Positions 10,267 through 20,407 of a stretch of DNA of 64,000 nt are shown here, piece by piece. Position numbers and translations under genes: made by a program. The notes under the pieces were generated by a model, which made no database searches, had not been told where the DNA came from, and saw nothing but the letters and a program-made list of their open reading frames with translations. Source of the stretch: Lucinisca nassula (Eukaryota; Mollusca; Bivalvia; Lucinida; Lucinidae); NCBI GenBank assembly GCA_963580285.1, contig OY757012.1, positions 167,326,652 to 167,390,651 of the forward strand, written 5' to 3'. The first letter of the stretch is position 1; the number at the start of each line of letters is the position of its first letter.

Positions 10267-10863
10267 AGAGTAGGCCCCCTTTTTTTGGAGATGCCTGGCC
10301 ATGGTGTACTTGGAAATCTGTGAATGTGTAATGCGGGCGTCACACTGTCCCGGAATTGACACCAGATGGAAACATGATAAAGGAAATGTTCTAATTCGGC
10401 TCTGATCGAGAAAACATCGGGCCATTCGTGAGGACATCTTAAGCCATCGTATGATCGCAGGTGGATTTTCTGAGGCTCCGGCAGAAACTTCGTGAATCTT
10501 TGGCATGCCAAAAAATTGCCGGAAGACCTTGCGAAGGTTCATTTTCGTGTTGAATTTGTTTGTCCATCTTGCCCTTCCTAAGGCCATCGTGAGGGCATCT
10601 TGTCAAATCGTGTCATCTTCGTCTTTTCTTCGTGTGATCATCGGTGGTCTCGGGCATTTTACGCCTCACGAAGATAATACGAGGGAAACAAGAAGTCGTC
10701 CGATTGTCTTAGGAAGGCAATACGACTACGTGAAACCCTCGCAATGGCGTCGTGTAGCCATCGTATTATAGTACGATGACGTTGAGATTGGACCACGGTG
10801 TCGACAAAGACAGCTGAATTTGAGTACCTCAAGCGATACCCATGTGTCATGGTAACGTAGACA

Positions 10864-10870
10864 TATAAAA
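10864..10870 (+). promoter_or_regulatory. TATA box of the Harbinger derivative
   Basis: TATAAAA lies about 115 bp upstream of the ATG at 10985, inside the element. Downstream is a plausible initiator (CCTCAGTCAGTCC near 10890-10903). Inferred from position only. Confidence 0.45.
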
Positions 10871-10984
10871 GGCCAACCTCAGAGTATCTTCCTCAGTCAG
10901 TCCTGATGAGCAAATCTGCAGAGCATAGGCTTGTGTAACTCCCAAAGCTTCAGTCATAATTATTCACAATTCCGTTCCTGCAGA

Positions 10985-11134
10985 ATGGCATACTTTGATG
11001 ATGCGACAATCAGGAAAAAGAAGGCAGCAGCGTTGCTTCTTTTGATGCACCTTAGAGAACAAGATGAGCAAATCTTATTGTCCTATAAACCAAGTCTCTC
11101 TAAAAAGTGGTCTTCTCTTTGGGTGGCATTTTAA
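10985..11134 (+). CDS. Truncated N-terminus of Harbinger-type transposase
   Basis: 49 codons beginning MAYFDDATIRKKKAAALLLL, then REQDEQILLSYKPSLSKKW and a stop. A charged start followed by an alanine/leucine run and a KKW/W-containing basic segment resembles the extreme N-terminus of PIF/Harbinger transposases; the DDE nuclease domain is absent. It sits behind a TATA box within the inverted repeats. I favour the remains of the transposase first exon after internal deletion; the homology needs a profile search. Confidence 0.45.
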   Translation: MAYFDDATIRKKKAAALLLLMHLREQDEQILLSYKPSLSKKWSSLWVAF

Positions 11135-11549
11135 ATTGGTTTTAAGTTGAATGAAATTTAAGAGAGTTGAAATGTACTGTGTACTCTCCGATCATCAAAA
11201 GAATTTCAAACGGTCGGCCGAAGGTTTTATAACATCGGGAGGTCACGTAACGTCTGCGGGATCTAGTTTGAAAGCATCGTACTCTCAATACGACGTCGTG
11301 TGGCCTTCGTTTGGCCTGCGGGTAAACTTCCTAATAAAAAAACACATCTTCATGTTGCCTTCGTATGTGGTTCGGATGCCATCATGTGACCTTCTGCAAG
11401 CATCGTATTTGCTTCGGCTAGAGATTGGCTGTTGACCATGTTCGGAGCGATCTTCGCGCTAAATTCAAAATTCCATATTCGTATGGCCACCTGGTGTCAT
11501 TTTCGGGACAGTGTGACGCCTGCATAAAGGAAACAGAACCTGTCTTCCT

Positions 11550-11850
11550 TATAAATTGTTTGATTTGCAGTGTAATGGCCCAGTCAACACTATTTAGATC
11601 ATTTTGGGTTGGTCATTTTACTGAACCACATTTTCCTGGGCAGTCTTATACATAAGTGGTTACCCAGTGCAGTGCACATTCTTTCTCCAGAAACTGACAA
11701 CTGCCCTGCTTGAATCTGTGGAAGGGAGGGAATGACCTTCGGAAAAATTTATGATCAGTCTTCACGAAAGAATGTTGCTGACTAAGCAGGTGTCGAATCC
11801 ACGACCTAATCACCAAGCAGATGCACATCCAACTGAGCTACCCTATTTAC
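11550..11850 (-). repeat. SINE-N copy (tRNA-like head)
   Basis: Minus-strand copy of the element at 40457. Shared pieces include CATTCTTTCTCCAGAAACTG, GAATGTTGCTGACTAAGCAG, and the head AACTGAGCTACCCTA, whose complement contains an A-box-like TAGCTCAGTTGG. The tail on this strand reads GTTGACTGGGCCATTACAC. Confidence 0.7.
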
Positions 11851-12030
11851 TGTATGTAACTGGACAGACAGGCCTGAGCAAACTGTAGACCCAGATGAGA
11901 TGCTGCATTTTGCCTGTTTGCCCCTCATCTCGCTGTTCTTAGATACAACTTGGATAGTAAATTGTACTTGTTCAAATTTTAGAAGAGGTATGGTAAGGAG
12001 TTGAGGTGTCTGAATATTTAGGGTAAATAC
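11850..12030. repeat. Snapback A2 MITE
   Basis: Contains TGGACAGACAGGCCTGAGCA, CTGTAGACCCAGATGAGATG and the family right end GGTATGGTAAGGAGTTGAGG. It abuts the SINE on its left and ends about 50 bp before the exon at 12083. Confidence 0.65.
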
Positions 12031-12082
12031 AATAAGATGGAAGAGTCTGTTCAGTACAAAATGGCTTAATTATTTTCTACAG

Positions 12083-12316
12083 AAAACAGACGTTCCCCCA
12101 GTCCAGGAGGTAGAAGCCCAAGCCCGGCTAGAGGTATACTGAAACAGCCCAGTAAAGGAACAAGTAACAGTAGGTCTTACTATGAGGAGGAGCAAGAGGA
12201 GCCCGTGAGGGATACAGGGCTCAGAGCCCAGAGCCCTGCTGGCAGAATCACCCCAGGGGGACGAGTATCCCAGGGTAGAGGACCAACTGTCAGTGCTGGT
12301 GGTAGAGCTTCCCCAA
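12083..12316 (+). CDS. Exon 6 of visible gene (Arg/Ser/Gly-rich)
   Basis: Acceptor TTTTCTACAG, donor GTAAGT. The one base left from exon 5 plus AA forms a glutamate codon, and the frame continues open to a phase-1 end. The protein here is disordered and basic: NRRSPSPGGRSPSPARGILK, then an acidic YYEEEQEEP and a Gly/Arg tail (GGRVSQGRGP). The SPSPxRGILK pattern looks like a proline-directed phosphosite cluster. There is no long single-frame open stretch outside the exon, so an ORF scan alone misses it. Confidence 0.8.
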
Positions 12317-12394
12317 GTAAGTCATAACGATAACATACCTGTGTGACATAGTCATGTTTTTCACTTCATAAAAATGGCTACTTATGTGATATTG

Positions 12395-12520
12395 TTCTTA
12401 TTTATACTGCAAACATAGAATATAGGTGCCTGTTAATGCGGCGGTTCTAACCAATACCCTGAGGCAGTTCTAATGAGCACCTACAACCTTATGTCTTGGA
12501 GCAGAAATAAGAAAAATAAT
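12395..12520. repeat. Snapback G hairpin, decayed
   Basis: Left arm CATAGAATATAGGTGCCTGT, right arm GCAGTTCTAATGAGCACCTA, followed by the G flank GCAGAAATAAGAAAAATAAT. Confidence 0.65.
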
Positions 12521-12712
12521 GCATACCCCAATAAACCCTATTTTTCTCAACATAAAGTGAGGTTCAGCAGGATGTTCATTTCAAGGACTTATTCATGTGA
12601 TGTTACTTATTTTACTCTGTTAATCAGGGCTAGTTGTTCAGAGCAATATGAGCTTTACAAGTTTGTTAGAAGGACAGTATGAAATACCATTAAGAAAACA
12701 TGCCTATTCAAA

Positions 12713-13066
12713 TACAGTAGAACTTCGATGGCTCGAACACCGATGGCTCGTTTACCAGGGATGTGTCGAACCCATTCTTGAGCCCCTAGCGAAATCCTCT
12801 ACATAAGAAGTAGTGGGGGGTAACTAAGGAGATTTAAGTCTTTTATCATGCAAATGTATGCTGTGTGTACTCATTAGAATTGCCTCGATGAGGTGATTCT
12901 AATGAGTACACACAGCATACATTTTCTTTATAGAACATCAAAAAGATGTCCAAAAGTATCTCGTTATGCCTCCTGACAGTAACCTCAGTGGCTCGAACTA
13001 CCCCTGTCTTGAACAGATTTTCGAGGTCCCAAAGGTGTTCAAGCCATTGAAGTGCAACTGTATATT
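12713..13066. repeat. Snapback I MITE containing a G-type hairpin
   Basis: Ends are inverted: CAGTAGAACTTCGATGGCTC at the left and GCCATTGAAGTGCAACTGTA at the right. Near the middle (about 12846-12927) is a near-perfect hairpin, TGCTGTGTGTACTCATTAGA against its inverse, of the same design as the G core. A related copy is at 21738. Confidence 0.7.
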
Positions 13067-13689
13067 GAAAATTTCACCACCAACAAAATGAAAATTTTCA
13101 GATAAAAAAAATGATATTTTTTATATTTCTCCTCAAAACATAGATTTTGGGGTTGCTGCTCAAAACATAGATTATGCAGGCTTTCAAGTAGTCCTACTTT
13201 TTCCTACTTTTTCCTACTTTTCCTACTTTTTTGTTCTCTTCCTACTTTGTTCCTACTTTTTCCAGAAAAACTCCTACTTCTCCTACTTTTTTGATTTTTC
13301 AAAAACTATGATCTCAAATAAATAACTAATTAAGCATTTAAAAGTATTAATATATCTCAGCCTATTTGTAGAATGCATGTTGTTACATGACATATGGACT
13401 GATGAGCCTCGACATTCATCTGTCACCCTCTTATGAATGCTAGAACTTAAGTAGAAGCTGTTCACTGGTAATCACTGCTGAGTATAGTGCAAAGTTTGCT
13501 TTAATGTTGGCTCACAATGCATAAGAAAACAAACATTTTAAAAGGTGTCAGCCACTGGGCTGTAGAACTCTTTGTTTTTTACAGGGATAAGTAATTACGG
13601 TATGTAACAGATATGATAAACTTATTTGGGTTTGGGTATCCATATGTATGAACTTGTTCATGATACAACTCAATATTTTAAGGTGCTTT

Positions 13690-15815
13690 CTGTATTGGAT
13701 TGACTTTTGGAATATATTGATATAAAACAAAACTGCAATGGCCATCTACAGTTTTGTCTTGCTGAGCATGGCAAGAATTTTTGCAGTTAGTAGTGTAGTG
13801 ATGCTTTAACTTGTTGAGCATGGTGGTAAATTCACTACAGCAATGCCCTAACTGCAGTGACAAACTGATCTGTCTTGCTAAGCATTAAATAAATTAATTG
13901 CAGCAGTCCAGTGATGACCAGCTATAGCTCTCTTGTTTAGCATGACAAAAATTCTCTTCAGCAGTGCAGTGATGCCTTAACTGCAGTAACCAGTTTGAGC
14001 TTTGTCTTGTTTAGCATGACAAAAATTCATTGTAGCAATGCTTTGATGCCTAAACTGCATTGCCTAGCTAGAGCTCTGTCTTGTCAAGCATTGCAGGAGT
14101 TCATAGCAGCAGTGCTTTGATTTCTTAACTGCAGTGAACAGCTAGAGCTATGTTTTGTTAAGCATGCCAGGAATTCATTAAAGCGGTTCTTTGAGGTCTT
14201 AAATGACAGCAGTTCATAGCAGCAATGCTTTGATACCATGCCTTTGACGCCTTACTAGAACTCTGTCTAAGCCCCCGCCCATAGGGGCTTGAAGAAAAAT
14301 ATATGGGCTGCATGATGCTTCCACGCAGAGCAGAATCCGGCCTGCACACTAGTACTGGTAAACAGCTCAGAGGATCTAAGCCTGTCCAGGAACCGCGGTG
14401 CGAGGCGGAACGTCCATGCTAATAAACCCTATTGGTTTCATTGGGCCACAGGGCTTGAGATGTCATTTCATCTCAATGTCGGGTAAAAGTCCCACAAAAT
14501 TGGAAGCATTCTTGAGCCCCTAGCGAAATCCTCTACATAAGAATGACCTTTACAGTGTTGACGGGGACGCTAAACCTCAAATCAAACAAACAAAAGAACT
14601 CTTGTCTTGTTTGGCATGACAGGAGTTAATTGCTACTTTGCTTTGACACCTTAACTGCAGTGACCAACTAGATCTGTCTTTAGCACAAGAGGAATTAATT
14701 GCGGCAGTGCTTTGATGCCTTAACTGCAGTGACAAACTAGAATTCTGTCTTGTTTAGCTTGATAGAAATTCATTGTAGCAGCTGTGCTGTGATGCTTTAA
14801 CTGCTGCTACTATCTAGAGCTATGTATTGTTGAGCATGACAGAAATACATTGCAGCAATGCTCTGATGACTAAACTGCAGTGACCCACTGGAGCTCAGTC
14901 TTGTTGAGCAAGGCAAAAAATTATTGCAGCAATGCTGTGATGCCTTGACTGCAATGACCAACTAGATTTCTGTCATGAGCATGAAAGGGATGCACTGCAG
15001 CAGTACTGTGATGCCTTAACTGCAGTGACCCACTAGGGTTCTGTCTTGTTGAGCAAGGCAAAATTCATTGCAGCACTTCTGTGATGCCTTAACTGCAGTG
15101 TCCAACTAGAGCTCTGACTTTTTGAGCATGACAGAAGTTCATTGCAGCAGTGTCGCTTAAATTTGCCTAGCATGCAGTGACCAACTAGAATTCTTGTCTT
15201 GTTAAGTAATTCATTGTTGCCATGCTTTAATGCCTTAACTGCAATGACCGTTTAGAATTCTGTCTTGTTGAATAGAAATGAATTTATTGCAGCTGTGCTG
15301 TGTTGCCTTAATTGAAGTTTGTCTTGTTGAGCATGAAAGGAATTCATTGCAGCAGTGCTGTGTTGCCTTAATTGAAGTGACCAACTAGAGCTTGTCTTGT
15401 TGAGCATGAAAGGAATTCATTGCAGCAGTGCTGTGTTGCCTTAATTGAAGTGACCAACTAGAGCTCTGTCTTGTTTAGCATGGCAGAAAATCATTGAAGC
15501 AATGCTACAATGCCTTAACTGCAGCGAAAAACTAGAGATCTGTCTTATGGCGGATGACAGGAATTCAAATCAGCAGTAATGCAATGCATTAACTGCAGTG
15601 ATCTACCAACTGGAGATCTTTCTTGTTTAGCATGACAGAAATTCATTGCAGCAATACTGTGATGACTTAAGTGACCAACTAGAGGTCTGTCTTGTTTAGC
15701 TAGACAGAAATTCATTGCAGCAATACTTTAATGCTTTGACTTCAGTGAGCAACTAAAATGCTGTCTTGTTTAGCATGACAGGAATTCATTGTAGCAGTGC
15801 TATGATGCCTTCGCC
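13690..15815 (+). repeat. Degenerate tandem array, about 74-bp unit
   Basis: Roughly 25 copies of a unit containing GAGCTCTGTCTTGTTGAGCA, TTCATTGCAGCAGTGCTGTG and GCCTTAACTGCAGTGACCAA. Copies differ by substitutions and small deletions. It is interrupted by a SINE-E at 14269-14594. Confined to the interior of the TIR element. Confidence 0.85.
14269..14594 (+). repeat. SINE-E copy with a foreign 37-bp patch
   Basis: Inserted in the 74-bp array with a duplication AGAACTCTGTCT (14257-14268) against AGAACTCTTGTCT (14595-14607). The head is GCCCCCGCCCATAGGGGC and the tail AACCTCAAATCAAACAAACA. Between 14507 and 14543 the usual AACGTCTCC is replaced by 37 bases identical to 12773-12809 of the nearby snapback I element. 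Confidence 0.8.
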
Positions 15816-16183
15816 TGGACATCTTGTAGCTTATACTTCTCACTAATGTAAATTTTCAAAATTTGTCAATTCATTTGACATAATGTCAGTATCTAGGTGC
15901 ATATCCAGATACATTGCCAGTGACAAAATCTTGACAAAAGCATTGGAAGTTCAAGCTGCAGGCATGAATAACTGTACTAGATTTGTTAGCCACTAATGTT
16001 TAACAGGTGCCAGCTAACTTGGATGTAAAAACATTAGACCCAAATGCACAAACAAATGCATGTTTGTGTCCATTAGCTCCTACTTTTTACATCAGGTACC
16101 TACTTTTTTCCTACTTTTTAATATCTCAGGCTCCTACTTTTCTCCTACTTTTTCACAAGGAGTCACTTGAAAGCCTGATTATG

Positions 16184-16350
16184 GGAACTCGTTCTTACGA
16201 GTACCCACCATCTATGTTGCTGGGCACAAATAAGAAAAATAATATGTATCCCTGTAAACCCCAGTTTTACTATATAAGTAGGGATTAAAGGAGTTAAAAT
16301 TATATAGGCATGTTTTCGTGATGATTTAGGTAACTCCCAGACTAGCCTGT
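16184..16350. repeat. Right half of an interrupted snapback G MITE
   Basis: GGAACTCGTTCTTACGAGTA, then CATCTATGTTGCTGGGCACA and AATAAGAAAAATAATATG. The left half lies at 13085-13170, with the TIR element between. Confidence 0.65.
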
Positions 16351-16699
16351 ATACCTGCGCACACAGTCTGGTCAAGAGCCTTACATATATGCTTTAACCC
16401 ATAAATCAGGGGAAGGGCCGTAACTAACGTTGCGAGAACTTGTGGCCCCACCCCATTGCTCATTTTGAAATATGTTTAAACAGTAAACAACCCTTAAATG
16501 GCCTTGGAAAATTCTAGAACAGACAGCAGTATTTTTTCTTCATTATTTTTCAGAGAAACCAAGGCGTGAAATTTCATGAAAATGATCTCCAAGCAGATGA
16601 TTCAGATCTAATGCCAATCTTTATTTTCTCTGAAAAAAAAAATAATAAAAAAATACTATATAATTTCTGCTAGTTTGGTTGCTTTACACACAGAACAAA

Positions 16700-17190
16700 T
16701 ATAGATCACAGTGTACGAATAGCCTCTGTGGTCTTTGGTCGTTTGGCAGTAATATTTATACAACTACATACACTACAGCCTCTTTACAGGAGATTGAGCA
16801 TGAAATCTTTTCTACGGTCATTCTCTCCCTTCTGCTGATTTAAGAAGGGTAGTTGTCAGTTTCTGGCAAAACGAATGTGCATGTGCTAAAATTCCGCTAC
16901 TAAGACCACCAAAAATCGAGACTAATTCTGTAATTCTGCTTTAAAAAGTTTTACTTAGAAAGTTGCAGTTATTCTTTCTTAGTGTTTTCTGGTTACCATG
17001 TCCTCTGGTCAGAGAACACATTTGGAACTGTTCAAAAGTGGTCTTCAAGACGACTTTTGAAAAGTCCCAAAGTTGGGCTTAATATAGGAACATACTGTAT
17101 AAGCCTAACCAGGAAGTGCAGTTAGATTAACTGACAGGCTTGATTTGACTTAAATAGTATTGACTGGGCCTTTACCCTCCAAAACGAACT
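16700..17190 (+). repeat. SINE-N copy, interrupted
   Basis: GGTAGTTGTCAGTTTCTGGC at 16849 and TAAGCCTAACCAGGAAGTGC at 17099 match the SINE-N body at 40457. About 210 bp of unrelated sequence separates them. The tail reads AGTATTGACTGGGCCTTTAC. Confidence 0.5.
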
Positions 17191-17296
17191 TCTACTGTAA
17201 TTGTCTTGCTCAACATTGGCTCTTATATGCTTATGAGCAGGACAATTTCATGTTCATTTGAGTCAAGCTTGAAAAAATCTCAGGGCCTGTATTTTT

Positions 17297-19828
17297 AGCT
17301 CACCTGAGCCGAAGGCTCATGTGAGGTATTAGTATACCACGAGCCGGCGTCCGTCGTCCGTCGTCGTCGGTCGTCGTCGTCGTCGTCCACACTTTCAAAG
17401 AAGAATATCTCCGGAACCAGTGGGCCAATCTTGATCAAATTTCATGTGAAGCATTATCAGGTAGGGGGAAAGGCTGCATACTGTTTTCGGGCAGATCGGA
17501 TTGGAACTCTGGTTGCCACGGCAACAAATAGCTCCCATAGACTTAACATAGGAAAAAGTTTGTCATCACTCTAGCTCCGTCAATTTTTTTCTGATCGTCT
17601 TCATTCTTGCAGATAACGAGGACAGGCATGAAATCTCGATCAAGTTCGATTTTGGGCTGAATCGGATTATTCACTCAGGAGTTACGTGCCCTTGAGCGTT
17701 CTTAACATAGGAAAAAGCTTGTCATCACTCTAGCTCCGTCAATTTTTTTCTGATCAACTTCATTCTTGCAGATAACGAGGACAGGCATGAAATCTCGATC
17801 AAGTTCGATTTTGGGCTGAATCGGATTATTCACTCAGGAGTTACGTGCCCTTGAGCGTTGAAAAAATTGCCTATTGACTTAACATGGGGAGAATGTTGTC
17901 ATCACCGTAGCTGCTTCAATTATTTTCAGATTGGCTTTATTCTTGCAGATAACCAGCACAGCCATGAAATCTCGGTCAAGTTCGATAACTGGCAGAATCG
18001 GATCATTCACTTAGGAGTTACCTGCCCTTGTGTGTTTTTGCATTAGGGTTATTGGGAATTTCAAAAATGTATATCTTAAAGACTACTTGGCCAACTTTGA
18101 TCAAATTTCATGTGTCGCATTATTGGGCAAGTGGAAAGGCTTCATTAGGTTTTCAGGCAGATCTGAGTGGAACTCTGGTTGCCATGGCAACATCTAGCTC
18201 CCATAGACTTCACATAGGAAAAAGCTTGTCATCACTCTAGCTCCGTCAATTTTTTTCTGATCAACTTCATTCTTGCAGATAACCAGTACAGGCATAAAAT
18301 CTCGGTCAAGTTCGATTTTGGGCCGAATCGGATTATTTGCCTTGGAGTTACCTGCCCTTGAGCATAAAAAAATACGTTGTGACCACGATAGCAACTTTAT
18401 TTTTATTCAGATCAGCTTCAGACTTGCAGGTAATGTGGACAGGCATAAAATCTCAGTTAAGTTCGAATCGAAATATTGACCTCGGAGTTACATGACCTTG
18501 AGCGACAAAAAATTTGCCCATAGACTTTACATAGGGAAAATGTTGTGACTACGATAGCGACTTGAATTTTTTTCAGATCAGCTTCAAACTTGCAGGTAAC
18601 GAGGACAGACATAAAATCTCGGTTAAGTTCGATTTTGGGCCGAATCGGATTATTTGCCTTGGAGTTACCTGCCCTTGAGCATAAAAAAATATGTTGTGAC
18701 CACGATAGCAACTTTATTTTTATTCATATCAGCTTCAAACTTGCAGGTAACGAGGACAGGCATAAAATCTCGGTTAAGTTCAATTTTGGGCCGAATATTG
18801 ACCTCGGAATTACGTGACCTTGAGCGACAAAAAATTTGCCCATAGACTTAATTAGGGAAAATGTTGCGACTACGATAGCGACTTGAATTTTTTTCAGATC
18901 AGCTTCAAACTTGCAGGTAACGAGGACAGACATAAAATCTCAGTTAAGTTCGATTTTGGGCCGAATCGGAATATTTGCCTTGGAGTTACCTGCCCTTGAG
19001 CATAAAAAATACGTTGTGACCAAGATAGCAACTTTATTTTTATTCATATCAGCTTCAAACTTGCAGGTAACGAGGACAGGCATAAAATCTCGGTTAAGTT
19101 CGATTTTGGGCCGAATCGGAATATTGACCTCGGAGTGATCTTGAGAGACAAAAAAATTTGCCCATAGACTTAACGTAGGGAAAATGTTGTGACAGAAATA
19201 GCGACTTGAATTTTTAGCTCACCTGAGCCAAAGGCTCCAGTGAGCTGATAGTATACCAAGGCTCCGGAGTCCGTCGTCTGTCCTCCATCCATCCGTCGTC
19301 CACACTTTCAATGAAGCATATCTCAGAAGGCAGTCGACCAATCTTGTTTAAATTTTATGTGTAGCACCATTGGGCAAGGGGAAAGGCTGCATTAGGTTTT
19401 GGAGCTAGTCTGGTTCATTTGTTCCTTCATTCTTCTTTCTCTCCATATAGAGATAATAGACCAATGTTAAATTTTTAATCAAAGATTTCTCAGGAACTAT
19501 AAAAGCTAGAAGCATCAAATTTGGTATTCAATAGAATAATGATGACTTATTTTGTGTAAGAGACATTGGGCTTTCTCAGCTTATTTGTTCATCTGTTCTT
19601 TCATTCTTCTTTCTCTCCATTTTGACCAATGTTAAATTTTCGTCAAAGATTTCTCAGGAACTATAGAAGCTAGAAGTCTCAAACTTGGAATGCAATGCAA
19701 TAATGATGACTTATATCCTGTAAGGGTCAATGGGCTGGATTCTATTAGCAGATTTAGTAGTCAAGTCTGTGAATTGTTAAAACTTAAGTTCCTCAGGTGA
19801 GCGGTTTAGGCTCATTGAGCCTCTTGTT
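17297..19828 (+). mobile_element. HINE-J composite (two 5' ends, one 3' end)
   Basis: The start TTTTAGCTCACCTGAGCCGA at 17297 begins an element with about ten 150-170-bp tandem units (markers AACGAGGACAGGCATGAAAT and AAGTTCGATTTTGGGC). A second 5' end (TTTTTAGCTCACCTGAGCCA) occurs at 19213. The 3' end at 19794-19827 has CAGGTGAGCGG, inverse to the AGCTCACCTG start, and a GGCTCA..TGAGCC hairpin. Either one element inserted in the other, or the first lost its 3' end. It terminates 10-11 bp before the AG of the next exon. Confidence 0.65.
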
Positions 19829-19838
19829 GTTATTTCAG

Positions 19839-19979
19839 AGAAATCAGCCATGCGTCCTGGTAAACCACCCCAGGTGATCAAGTCCTCTGCCCTTCCAGAC
19901 AGCCATGGGACTGGCTCAAGAGGTGCCAAAGCTCGCAGAAGCTCAGAAGAATTCAGAGACTCAGCAGAGAGGCCAGGAG
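19839..19979 (+). CDS. Exon 7 of visible gene
   Basis: Acceptor TGTTGTTATTTCAG, donor GTATAT. One base from exon 6 plus AG yields lysine, then an open frame of 47 codons ends in phase 1. The product is basic and Ser-rich: KSAMRPGKPPQVIKSSALPD, then RGAKARRSSEEFRDSAERP. No start or long open frame surrounds it, so support rests on the splice sites, the matching phases and the lack of stops. Its upstream intron edge is taken over by a HINE-J end. Confidence 0.75.
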
Positions 19980-20027
19980 GTATATCTGTGATTCATTTAC
20001 TGTAACTATGTCATTGTGATAATTTTT

Positions 20028-20125
20028 TTGGACGGGTTTTTAAAAAAAATCTGTCCTTTAAAATAGCGATGTCCGGGCGGGCGGGCATCCTGCAGGCGGG
20101 CGGGTGGGCGGGCGGGCGGGCGTCG
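20028..20125 (+). other. Hairpin plus G-quadruplex-like tract
   Basis: A near-palindrome (GGACGGGTTTTT, then AAAAAAAATCTGTCC) is followed by GGCGGGCGGGTGGGCGGGCG and further GGGC repeats near 20095-20121. Six or more GGG runs with 1-base loops meet the usual G4 pattern. It lies about 50-140 bp downstream of the exon 7 donor. Confidence 0.6.
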
Positions 20126-20326
20126 TTAACCTTTTTTTCAAAGTGATATTTTTCATCTATTCTGTAGCAGATTGTTTTAATATCAGGACTGATGCATAAG
20201 TGGAGGTACCGCTTTCATGTATTATCCATAAATGGCGCAAAAGACTAAAATTTTGGCGGAAATTGTCATTTTCAAACTTGTGTTTTTCTGGTTTACCTTT
20301 TGGTTAACCTTTTTTCAAATGCCAGT

Positions 20327-20402
20327 GTAGTGGATAGAGTGCTGGACTACAAATCCTATTGTTGACTATGAATCTGAGGGGCGTGAGTTCAAACCCCGGT
20401 GG
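20327..20402 (+). repeat. tRNA-like sequence (SINE head or tRNA pseudogene)
   Basis: AGTGTAGTGGATAGAGTGCT resembles an A box, and GAGTTCAAACCCCGGTGG a B box. The spacing is longer than in a normal tRNA and no clean cloverleaf could be drawn, so a functional tRNA is unlikely. Confidence 0.4.
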
Positions 20403-20407
20403 AGACA

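Larger units (their letters stand above)
10332..11524. mobile_element. PIF/Harbinger-type element, deletion derivative
   Basis: Imperfect terminal inverted repeats of about 37 bp: TGCGGGCGTCACACTGTCCC at the left, and the right end is the inverse of TGCAGGCGTCACACTGTCCC. They are flanked by a 3-bp duplication TAA (10329-10331 and 11525-11527), the TWA-type target of PIF/Harbinger transposons. The interior is more CpG-rich than its surroundings and retains a TATA box and a short reading frame (10985-11134). At 1193 bp it is too short for a full transposase plus Myb-like gene. Confidence 0.72.
13177..16177. mobile_element. TIR DNA element with 6-bp target duplication, carrying a satellite
   Basis: Perfect 13-bp inverted ends: CAGGCTTTCAAGT at 13177-13189 and ACTTGAAAGCCTG at 16165-16177. 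They are flanked by ATTATG on both sides (13171-13176 and 16178-16183). Just inside each end lie CCTACTTTTT repeats. The insertion splits a snapback G element, whose halves continue at 13085-13170 and 16184-16330. About 2.1 kb of the interior is a 74-bp tandem array. No transposase frame is visible, so it is non-autonomous; a 6-bp duplication is unusual among the common superfamilies. Confidence 0.7.

Noticed and set aside
13690..15815. CRISPR-like array (regular repeats)
   Set aside because: The repeats are contiguous and degenerate with no unique spacers, in a eukaryotic genome.
18028..19138. Several overlapping frames (for example LSSILGRIGLFALELPALEH) on both strands
   Set aside because: The frame is repeated because the underlying HINE-J unit is tandem; the period drifts and there are no start or splice signals.
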